This document shows, piece after piece, positions 31,648 to 39,560 of a stretch of DNA of 64,000 nucleotides; the first letter of the stretch is position 1; the number at the start of each line of letters is the position of its first letter. The DNA is from Platanthera guangdongensis (taxonomy: Eukaryota > Streptophyta > Magnoliopsida > Asparagales > Orchidaceae). Location: contig CM077150.1 of assembly GCA_039583875.1 (NCBI GenBank), positions 179,680,375-179,744,374 on the forward strand, read 5' to 3'. Below the pieces are notes generated by a model that saw only the letters and a list, made by a program, of their open reading frames with translations, was not told the DNA's origin and did not search any database. Position numbers and translations under genes: made by a program.

Positions 31648-31981
31648 TGTTGGGTATTGTATCCACAATTCCTGGATTTGAGGAAGCCACCTGTCAAGCT
31701 AAGATGAATTCACAATGTATCTGATGAAACTTCTTAAATTGTGCTTGCAGTTCTTCCACGCTAAGTGCACACCAATGTCAGGGTACAGTAGGTCAATATA
31801 CACGGGTCTGTACGACGTAATCCCTCGTTGAGCAGATCAGTGTGTTGGCCTACGTGTACTCTCTCTATTGGAGTGCACTTACTTTCAAGTACAGGGCCAT
31901 GTTTATGCAAGAGAAGACAAGGAGCAAGGATGGGTCATGTGGCAGCTCTTGGGTGGAAAGACGAAGATTCATCTAAGTAAA

Positions 31982-32283
31982 AGTCGACGAGAATCACCAA
32001 GTGATTATCGCCGAATCGTCGAGAATCATAGTGATTCTCGCCGAATCATCGAGAATCATTAGTGATTCTCGCCGACTCCTTCCGGCTACCTCAAAATGGT
32101 GCCAAGTAAGATTCGACGAGAATCACTGATGATTCTCGCCGAACCCGTCGCTGAGCAGGTCATGAATACAAGTGAAAATCGTTGAGAATCAACAAGGGAA
32201 TCGTCGAGAATCACTAGTGATTTTCGACGAATCGTCGAGAATCATTAACTGATTCTCGCCGATTTGGTGATTCTCGACGAATT
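31982..32283 (+). repeat. GAATCACTAGTGATTC palindrome array (Copia-5 3' LTR)
   Basis: Same array as 25083-25388 but with several indels and substitutions that change or remove whole half-palindromes, while the flanking LTR sequence is almost unchanged. Confidence 0.83.
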
Positions 32284-32934
32284 TTACTTGTCGTTTTCTC
32301 TGGATGCTGCTGGACCGGTTTCTGCCGCTGGACTAGTTTGAACCGAATTTCGGGGGTCTACGTGTGGGACCCACAACGGTCATATTGTATGGGTCTACAA
32401 TGTATAAGTACATGGGTATTTTTGAACAGTAAAGAGGGCGAAGAAAATAAGATATACGTGAGCACGGACAAAACCCTAAGTCGTCGCTTCCGCTCCACCG
32501 TCGCCGCCGCCGCTCGCGATACGTTGGTCGCCGTCATCGATCGGGATTCCTTCGTGATCTCCGGCGACAGAAGCTTAGCAAAGCTTGAGTCTCACGTGTC
32601 TATCCAGAGATCCCTTGTCTCTCGATTTGTTGACCGGGAAAAACTCCCCCGTCCGAATCGATCGAGACGACCGATCCTAGAGTGACCGTTGGTAGACCTA
32701 GTTTGCTTCGCTACAAAGTTTGGATCTCAAAGTACCGCAGCCGCGCACCTTCGTTGCCGCCGATCCCGAACCAAGCCGCCGCTCGGATTGCCGCCGCCGG
32801 TTCCGGAGAGATCCTTTCCAAGAGAGACCAAGGTTGTAGATTCTTCGTTGACTTCACGAACACGTCGTCGAACGAATAGGAACACCGTAGTCTCCCAACG
32901 AAGTTTGTATCTTGTGTACATTCTATTTTACTTT

Positions 32935-33090
32935 TGTTGTAAAGGAACGATTGTTCCGTATTATACGGGTTGGGTGCAACCCGGTTTGTGGGAGTGTTGA
33001 CTCCTACGTGTGGAAGGATTCCTTCCGTTAGTGCAGGGATTGGATTTCAATCATGTTGGAGAAGAGACCGAGTCGTCCCATGTTGGGAGA
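32935..33090 (+). repeat. Mini-hairpin array (Copia-5 3' LTR)
   Basis: Copy of 26041-26195; GGAAC/GTTCC, GGGTT/AACCC, GGAGT/ACTCC and GGAAGGA/TTCCTTCC stems are intact. Confidence 0.75.
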
Positions 33091-33106
33091 TAGGTCGAAG
33101 GGGGAA

Positions 33107-33135
33107 AGTGGATGTACCCAAGTCGGGGAACCACT
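33107..33135 (+). promoter_or_regulatory. Conserved LTR stem-loop AGTGG...CCACT
   Basis: Identical to 26213-26241. Confidence 0.7.
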
Positions 33136-33219
33136 ATAAATTGCCTGTGTATTCTGTGTACTGTGCTTTTTATTTTTATTGTGCAGGTACATTCGTAAAT
33201 TCCGCAAAAGCGTTGCACG

Positions 33220-33243
33220 TCACCTATTCCCCCCCATAGGTGA
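33220..33243 (+). promoter_or_regulatory. U5 stem-loop with C-rich loop
   Basis: TCACCTA / TAGGTGA around the C-run, as at 26326-26349. Confidence 0.7.
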
Positions 33244-33275
33244 ACTTTGTTGACACTAGGTGGACTTTCAATAAG

Positions 33276-33783
33276 TACTGAAAACTCTTCCATAAGACAT
33301 AAGTTCATTGACAATCCTATAGAACTTCTTATAATATTCAGTAATACTTTCAGACTTGGCTTGTCTGAAACTCTCATATTCTTGATTAAGCATAGATTTT
33401 CTATCTTGCCTAACCTCTTCAGAACCCTCCATGTATACAATCAATGTGTCTCACATCTCCTTGGAGGTTTTGCAGTGAATTAGATTCTGGAATGTTGAAT
33501 CATCAATAACACTTACTATAATATTTTGTGCTCTTTTATCCATTGTTGCGAAGATGATCTCATCTTTAGTCATCTTAGAGAAATCCTTTGGAATTCTTTG
33601 AGTGGCATCAAGAACAGAAATCTTCATAGGAATATATGGTCCTTCCTTAACTGTTATATAGATTCTAGGATCAGATACCTCCATAAACAATCTGACCCTT
33701 TCCTTCCAGATTCCAAATATTTCCTTCCTACAGATGAGCAATTTCATTGAACCAAGTTATTTATGGTTTTCTCCTGAACCCAT
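33276..33783 (-). pseudogene. gag: Copia-4 gag, N-terminal part
   Basis: It starts at ATG 33783 (MGSGENHK, then TAA), matching the MGSRMNYK start of Copia-6. It continues GSMKLLICRKEIFGIWKERV, FMEVSDPRIYITVKEGPYIP, TMDKRAQNIIVSVIDDSTFQ, a stop at about 33451, then MEGSEEVR-like and YESFRQ-like coding up to the Copia-5 insertion. The remaining Gag is at 24741 downward. Copia Gag (UBN2-type). Confidence 0.85.
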
Positions 33784-33849
33784 CTTCTTGATCTTAATTC
33801 TGCCTTACAGATCTCACTTAGACTGTTAAGTCTAACTTTGAGTAACCTC

Positions 33850-33863
33850 CCTCTGATACCACT
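33850..33863 (-). other. Primer-binding site of Copia-4
   Basis: Minus-strand AGTGGTATCAGAGG next to the LTR end. Confidence 0.8.
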
Positions 33864-34033
33864 TGAAAGAATTAGTGCCTAACCACCTAGAGGGGGGGGG
33901 GAATATGTGTAATTCCTTTTTCTTCTAAGGCAGAATATCTATTCAGTTAATTACTCATAAACAGATAATTCTACAGCTATCACAACAAAGAATTTACAGA
34001 ATTATACAATCACAGAGTGCACACAGTTTTTGT

Positions 34034-34064
34034 AGTGGTTCCCCAAGTTCTGGGTACATCCACT
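34034..34064 (-). promoter_or_regulatory. Conserved LTR stem-loop AGTGG...CCACT
   Basis: Plus strand AGTGGTTCCCC...GGGTACATCCACT. Confidence 0.7.
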
Positions 34065-34120
34065 TTCCCCCTTCGCCTATCTAGCAGTATGATAGATTCG
34101 ACCTAACTTCTTCTCTTCAC

Positions 34121-34380
34121 CTCAGATCCTCAGATCTTATAGCTCAGAACCCAACAAGGCTCCTACAACACAGAGTGAGTCCATACTCCTACAGCTCAGG
34201 CAATATGCCCTACCTCAGCCTTCAACAAGGCCTACAACTCAGAGATCACAATCTCCTACAACTCAGGCTCACATCCCTACCTCAGCCTTCAACAAGGCCT
34301 ACCACTCAGAGAAAATACTCTCCTACACTCGGCCTTTATAAACACAGGCTTACAACTCAGATCTATAAAGATCCTATAGA
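34121..34380 (-). repeat. Mini-hairpin array (Copia-4 5' LTR)
   Basis: Copy of 18283-18540, with stems such as GCCT/AGGC, GATC/GATC, GAGAT/AATCTC kept and some mispairs. Confidence 0.73.
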
Positions 34381-34858
34381 GAATTGATTTAAGTTTTTAA
34401 TATACCACCACCCCAGTAGAGAGAGAATGGATGGATGGCTTCTTGATCAATTCTTGGAAGAATCTGATGGCAGAGAACAACCACTCTTAGCTTTCTTCAA
34501 AGCTTCTTGAATCTGAACTCAGTAGGGTTGAACTCCTTTGAAGTTGATCTTCAATCAGCTTCTTTCTTGAAATTCAGATCATAATCTGAATCCTTCTTAG
34601 CAGCCTGGTTCAGCAACTGCACTTCAATAGATGGAGCTCTCTCTCCAACTTCTTTTATTCTGTATCTGTATCAGTCTTTTTCTTCTATCATCAATCCTCT
34701 GTTGAAGTATAATGCCTTTATATAGACTTTATCCATGGTAACCGGCTGATCCGGTTTCTAACAAACTTCTGACAACTCTGACAGTTGCAGTAGACCGGTT
34801 GGTAATGGCAGCTGTCAAGTCATCCAGTCACTTCTTGAAACTCTGTCTCTGACAGCAA

Positions 34859-35402
34859 AGTGTCGAGACTGAACTTCTTCATGTGTCTACACAAGTAGAC
34901 TAAGTGTCGATACAAGTGGACAAAGTGTCGACACAAGCCTTGGTGGTGTCGACACATCTCCTTTTTTGTTGATACTGCTTCTCGACACAGCTTCTGTAGA
35001 ATGTGTCGATACTAGTTCTGTGGTGTATACACAGTCACTTCTTTTCTTCATACAAATTTACTTTGTTGAAATTCTGCCATGTGTCGACACAAGTCCTGTG
35101 TGTCGACACAGTTGATGTCGACAAAGTCTTCTGTGTGTCGACACTTCCTCTATGTGTCGACACAATTGATGTCGACTAAGCTTCTGTGTGTCGACACTGC
35201 CTCTGTGTGTCGACACGTTGATGTCGACTAAACTTTCTCTATATGTCGACACTGCCTCTGTATGTCGACACAGTTTCTTCTGGTGTCGACACAGCCTTTC
35301 CAAGTGTCGACACAATTAACTCCAAGTGTCGACACAGCTTTTCTCCAGTGTCCATACAAGCCTTCATAAGTGTCGACACAGCTTCTTCTGGTGTCGACAT
35401 AT
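34859..35402 (-). repeat. GTGTCGACAC palindrome array (Copia-4 5' LTR)
   Basis: Copy of 19021-19564, about 23 palindromes, with scattered single-base changes in the CG centre and arms. Confidence 0.83.
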
Positions 35403-35552
35403 GGACTTAGAAACGTTTTCCTGTATTTTTGCATTTTCTTAACCTGCACATATAAACTCAAAACAACATCAAATACACCTTGATTCATATAATTGAGTAA
35501 GGTGAGGCTTCTTCAAATCTGGTACACATTTTCCAATGTACCAAACAACTGT

Positions 35553-36375
35553 CAAACTCATTCTAAATTTACTTGACAAAATTCATGAAGACATCAAGAG
35601 TTTCCTTTTTTTCTTAAGAAAGAGCACCCAAGCATACCTGGAATAGTCATCAACCACCACAAGGGTGTACACTTTCCTACCAAGACTTTGAACAACCATA
35701 GGACCAAACAAGTCCATATGTAAGAGGTATAAACACCTCACAGAGTCTTTGATCCATATGCCCTTGAAGGAGGCTTTTGTCTGCATATCTTTTTGGCATG
35801 CTTGTCTTTTTGTCATGCTGAGCAAAGGCCCTCCTTGGTGCACTTCATATTAGGACCATTCCTAACTAGCTCTTAACTAAAGAGCTTGTCAATAGTTTGG
35901 TAATTCAAATGAGCTATCCTCTTGTGCCAATGGACATAATATGAGACTTTCTCATTTGCCACTAGACAAATAGGAGAGTCTGTATTAAGACAAAGAATGT
36001 TAAAATAATAAATATTTCCACTCCAAGTGCCTGTCAAGATGATCTCTTGGTCACTTGACCTCTTAATCTGACACTCATCCTTGTGTAAGACAATAATATA
36101 GCCAAGATCAGAGAGTTGACTAATGCATATGAGGTTGTGTTACAATCCTTCAACATAAGCCATTTTTGTGATGGTGACTATGAGATTCGTAATCTTACTA
36201 TAGCCTCTAGTTACCCCTATATCTGAACGACCAAAGATAACCTTGGGTCCATCTTTCACTGGAGTATACTCTTTTAAGTTGCTCCTTGTCCCAGTCATAT
36301 GCACTTGGACTAACCTGCATCACACAATTCACTTTACCTTAGGACCCCAATTTTTATTGGGTCCTAGGTGCATGT
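35553..36375 (-). pseudogene. pol: Copia-3 pol, 5' half: protease remnant, zinc region, integrase start
   Basis: The integrase part (35843-35583) reads [33 protein letters not shown], then breaks at the Copia-4 insertion; the next integrase motif, IKSDHGTEF, is at about 18000, so the two halves are colinear. Upstream, the zinc/GAG-pre-integrase region (35850-36200) is full of stops. The protease WYLDSG is deleted: only HMTGT remains near 36290. Confidence 0.8.
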
Positions 36376-36379
36376 TAGT

Positions 36380-36892
36380 CTAAAAATGAACTTGTCTACT
36401 AGCACTATTTCTGACTAGTGGACTAACAACTTCTCTTGACACACTTAGATTGTGCCAACAGTATATAGTAAAGTGTCCCACTTTGCCACAGCACCAACAT
36501 TCATGAATGATGTATCTTCTATTCTGTGTAGGCCTTGTAGTTTGGTTTACTACTGAATAAATAGAATGAAGAGGAGCAGCAACCTTCTTCAGATTCCTTT
36601 CATCTAGGATCTGACTGAAGGTAAGTCTTCTAGTTGGCTTGTATGGCCTATTCTGAGTGTCGGCATTAGCAAGCTTCTTTTCAAAAAGCATGCTCTTGAT
36701 AGCATCAGATACAGCCAAACCAGGCTTGCTGGAAGACTGACCCTTAGTCTGAGTCTTAGTTGTTTGGTTCTGAAAGTTAGTTGCAGCCACATTCTTGAGA
36801 GTGGGGGCTAGAGCACTAAATACAAATGGACCAAGATGTGCCATTTGAATTTCTTCATGGGCAGCCTTAAAGGCACTCACCATGTTAACCAA
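36380..36892 (-). pseudogene. gag: Copia-3 gag, C-terminal part
   Basis: 170 codons with AHEEIQMAHLGPFVFSALAP and the second Gag zinc knuckle CWCCGKVGHFTIYC (intact C-x2-C-x4-H-x4-C). The frame ends at 36380; a later in-frame stop (VK-stop, about 36328) matches the conserved Gag end. The N-terminal Gag is missing, cut at about 36897 by gypsy LTR DNA. Confidence 0.8.
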
Positions 36893-36897
36893 GAAAT

Positions 36898-37224
36898 CGA
36901 TGATCCCTCCCTAGGTAGCCAGCTTGCTATTCGCGGCCTGCTCCAGGTTCTCCCTGGAGGTAGCGACCAGTCTGTATGGGCGGACAGACTTCTCTGTCTG
37001 CTCAAGATGTGCGGCTAGGGGGGTCTCCCCGGTCTGACTGCCCTGGTCGCGCATCAACCTCTTATTCAACAGTGGTTGCAGACTGCTTCCTCAGTCCGCC
37101 CCTGCTGGCCGCACCATTTGATCAGCTAACCGCACCATGATTCTCCATTCTGATAGGTGGACTACCCAACTTTGGCGGACTCGGATTCCTATTCGTCGAG
37201 ACCGTCATATAGCAGTATGCTCGG
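36898..37224 (+). repeat. Gypsy LTR remnant (Tat-like), left piece
   Basis: GC-richer DNA with CAGTCTG, GCGGAC and AGTCCGCC words, continuous with 47626-48854 when Copia-6 is removed (CTCGG is the duplicated target). No coding. Its left edge joins Copia-3 gag. Confidence 0.55.
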
Positions 37225-37384
37225 TGTTGGGAATTATGTCCTACATTGTTCCTCAGGATTTGAAGAGGAATCACCAATCATGTAAAGGGGCATAATGTAA
37301 TTGATGTGTGCTTGAGTTCATGTATGCAGGAAGTCCATGATTGGATAGGTCAATAAAAAGAATATGCTGGAGAATTCCAATTTT

Positions 37385-37655
37385 GTCAAGCTCAGTTCAA
37401 AGTGTGGGTCTCAGATTTTGCCGAGCTCAGCTCGCAGTTCGTCGAGATCAGCTCACAGATTGTATAGCTCAGCTCACCATTCCTTGAGCTAAAATCAGGG
37501 GCTTAGGATTCAAGTTTCGTCGAGCTCAGCTTACAGACCATCGAGATTAACTCACCACTCATTGAGCTAAATTCAGAAACTTGAAGTTCAAAATTAGTCG
37601 AGCTCAGCCCACAAATCATTGAACGCAGTTAAACATTCGTCGACCTAAAGTCAGA
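37385..37655 (+). repeat. CGTCGAGCTCAGCTCA palindrome array (Copia-6 5' LTR)
   Basis: About eleven copies of words like TCGTCGAGCTCAGCTCACAG, many mutated at CG (TCATCGAG, TTGTCAAG). The core TCGTCGA and GAGCTC palindromes recall Copia-2/-8 words. Confidence 0.75.
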
Positions 37656-37675
37656 CAAATTGTCTAAGGCAAAAC

Positions 37676-38040
37676 CACTGAGATAGCTGAGACAACAGAG
37701 AAGCATGTCAGCACTGAGACTTCTAAGAATAAATCGCTGAGACAGAAGATAGTCTCAGCTGAGAAGAAGAAAGGGCTGAGACCGCTGAGAAGAAACCGCT
37801 GAGATAGAAGACAGTCTCAGTTGAGTAGAAGAAAACACTGAGACCGCTGAGAAGAAACCACTGAGACATAAGACAGTATCAGCTGAGAAGAAGAAAGCAT
37901 TGAGATCGTTGAAAAGGAAGTGCTGAGATAGAAGATAGTCTCAGCTGCTAAAGAATAAACCGCTGAGACAGTTGAGAAAGAACCAATGAGACGAAGAAAG
38001 TAAAAATTCACAAGTCCAGAAGTGCTGAGAGCAAGATAGA
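37676..38040 (+). repeat. CTGAGAC...GTCTCAG hairpin repeats (Copia-6 5' LTR)
   Basis: Tandem, roughly 55-75 base units containing CTGAGACAGAAGACAGTCTC, that is CTGAGAC and GTCTCAG arms around AGAAGACA, then CTGAGAAGAAGAAAG. Five or so units, diverged. Confidence 0.7.
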
Positions 38041-38700
38041 TGGCGTTGACTGACTTAACATCACTCAACTCTTATTGAAGATATGGAAATTTTTCGAAGT
38101 CCAAAATATGATTACCACTGCTGACGTCACCAAGAAGTCAACAAAGTCAAATTACATGAAGCCGTTGCGGGAAAGCTGCGGGAGCGCCGAAAGCTTCTTT
38201 ATCCTTTTTTAAGGGAGGTGGCGCTCACCAATCCTTATCTGTGCTCACTCCACAATTGTGTCATTGATTCAAATCAATAGATATAAAAAGGAGAAAAAGG
38301 ATTAGGGTTAAAGAAACAGAGAACAAACGCAGAACATACAAAGAAAAAAACAGAGGCAGTTGGACTTTATCTTCTCCAATAAGCTTGAAAGCAAAAGTCC
38401 AGCAGAGTTAGCTAGAAGGCAAAGAAAGAAAGCTGAAGATCTTCAAGTTCAGCAAGATAGTTCTCTCCAGAATAAGGCTGCTGATTCATCTATTCAGCAA
38501 GGAGATAGCTGTGTGAATGACCATCAACCTTCATCAGCAGATTGCTGCTCACATGTGCAACAAAGGAGTTAGCTGTAGAAGAAGACTCATACCTTCTACA
38601 ATAAGTGGGCTGGACTGATATCTGCTCAGTCCAGCAAGGTAGACTCAGAGATTTATCTCTGAGTCAGTTGTCTTAAATTTATTTAATCTTGTATAAACTA

Positions 38701-39235
38701 CTATAGGATTTAGTTTATCTGAATCTGAGTTATAGGGCCTTTTGGCCTGAGCTATAGGTGACTAATTATTCATTGAGGTTGGTGCCCTGCTGGGGTACTG
38801 AGGTAGGATCCAAGTGTGGATCTGAGAGTAGGGCTATCCTCCCTGCCTGAGTAGTAGGCCTTAGTGATAAGGCTGAGGTAGGTGACTGGTGTGTCAATAA
38901 GCTATAGGTTACAAGTGTGTCACTGAGTTGTAGGCCTTGGAGGAGGCTGAACCGTAGGTGTCGGGAAGGGCACTGAAGTAGGTAACTTGAAGGGTACTGA
39001 GTTGTATGAGTGTTGCAGCAATCTGAGAGTAGGGATGCATGATTGAAGTTGTAGGGCTATGAAGCCTGAGCTGTAGGCCTTAGAAATAATACTGAGGTAG
39101 GTGGCCAGTGGACCATTGAGCTGTAGGAGCACTGTAGGGCTCTGCGGTAGGAACTTGTATGGTTCTGAGGTAGGATTATGAAGAGAACCTGAGTGTAAGC
39201 CTGAGGGACTGAGGTGTAAGCTCTGAGGAGCATAG
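38701..39235 (+). repeat. Mini-hairpin array, about 20 units (Copia-6 5' LTR)
   Basis: Longest array of this kind. Linker TGAG(C/T)TGTAGG or TGAGGTAGG; stems GGGCC/GGCC(T), GATCC/GGATC (38807-38822), GCCTTA/TAAGGC, TGAC/GTCA, GCCT/AGGC, GTG/CAC, GGCT/AGCC, GAGC/GCTC, GAAC/GTTC, GCTC/GAGC and others. Where one LTR has a mismatch the other often pairs (GTTAC against GTCAC here, GTGAC/GTCAC in 46845-47385). Confidence 0.8.
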
Positions 39236-39286
39236 TGGTGGAGTTTGTGCCTAGTACAACAAATTAGTTGGATATGTGGGAGGGAA

Positions 39287-39314
39287 AGTGGATGTACCCA
39301 ATTAAGGAACCACT
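39287..39314 (+). promoter_or_regulatory. Conserved LTR stem-loop AGTGG...CCACT
   Basis: AGTGGATGTACCC, loop AATTA, AGGAACCACT, then ATAAAT. Confidence 0.68.
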
Positions 39315-39430
39315 ATAAATAGTTATGTGATGTGTTGTGTTGCTTGTTCTTTTCTTATATTGTAGATGCTATAGATATGCTCTAGAACACTTAGTTAGAA
39401 AACAGTAAAAAGACATAAAAGATTTCAAAG

Positions 39431-39452
39431 ACCTATTCACCCCCCTCTAGGT
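39431..39452 (+). promoter_or_regulatory. U5 stem-loop with C-rich loop
   Basis: ACCTA / TAGGT around TTCACCCCCCTC, 30 bases before the LTR end. Confidence 0.68.
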
Positions 39453-39484
39453 GATTAGCTAACCTTCAGTAAATAACTTTCAAG

Positions 39485-39496
39485 TGGTATCATAGG
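39485..39496 (+). other. Primer-binding site of Copia-6
   Basis: TGGTATCATAGG two bases after the LTR; one change from the usual TGGTATCAGAGG. Confidence 0.75.
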
Positions 39497-39560
39497 GAGG
39501 TTCCTCAAAAAGGATCTAACAATCTGAGTATACCTCCAAGGTTAGATAGAAGATATAATT

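Larger units (their letters stand above)
24747..33270 (+). mobile_element. Copia-5: pol-less element with gag and ORF2, inserted in Copia-4 gag
   Basis: LTRs 24747-26376 (1630 bases) and 31648-33270 (1623) are nearly identical outside one block; duplicated target ATAAG at 24742-24746 and 33271-33275. Order: LTR, primer site, gag with an internal deletion, a stump of protease, a repeat-rich spacer, ORF2, polypurine tract, LTR. Integrase, reverse transcriptase and RNase H are absent. It is the innermost and, by LTR likeness, youngest insertion of the nest. It would need Gag-Pol from an autonomous relative to move. Confidence 0.92.
31648..33270 (+). repeat. Copia-5 3' LTR
   Basis: TGTTGGGTATTG...GGACTTTCA, followed by the target copy ATAAG. 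Very similar to 24747-26376 except in the palindrome array. Confidence 0.9.
18023..35547 (-). mobile_element. Copia-4: Sirevirus-like element inserted in Copia-3, itself split by Copia-5
   Basis: LTRs at 18023-19713 and 33864-35547; duplicated target ACTGT at 18018-18022 and 35548-35552. Without Copia-5 it is about 9 kb: 5' LTR, primer site, gag (33783 downward, resuming at 24741), pol (23217-20046), a palindrome-rich 3' UTR and 3' LTR. This is the most complete pol in the window, with all catalytic motifs, but it carries several stops and frameshifts. Its LTR uses the GTGTCGACAC word, as in Copia-1, and the two LTRs share the hairpin array, though much of the LTR differs. Confidence 0.9.
33864..35547 (-). 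repeat. Copia-4 5' LTR
   Basis: Minus strand from TGTTTGGTAC (35547) to ATTCTTTCA (33864). TATA at 34715-34724. It is highly similar to 18023-19713 but with visible substitutions, so older than Copia-5. The U5 stem is damaged: CACCTA (33884-33889) against TATGTG. Confidence 0.87.
15073..36897 (-). mobile_element. Copia-3: oldest, outer element of the nest (two pieces)
   Basis: Its remains are 15073-18022 and 35548-36897, separated by Copia-4 inserted in the integrase. On the minus strand the order is gag C-terminus (36892-36380), a lost protease, zinc region, integrase, reverse transcriptase, RNase H and 3' UTR. The parts join colinearly across the insertion and the duplicated target ACTGT flanks Copia-4. 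It is heavily decayed. The upstream edge at about 36897 abuts gypsy LTR DNA and the gag N-terminus is missing; no LTR of its own is visible. Confidence 0.8.
37225..39482 (+). repeat. Copia-6 5' LTR
   Basis: TGTTGGGAATTATG...AAATAACTTTCA. Two upstream arrays (37385-37655, 37676-38040), TATA-like ATATAAAAAG at 38281, long mini-hairpin array 38701-39235, stem-loop 39287-39314, U5 stem 39431-39452. Confidence 0.88.
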
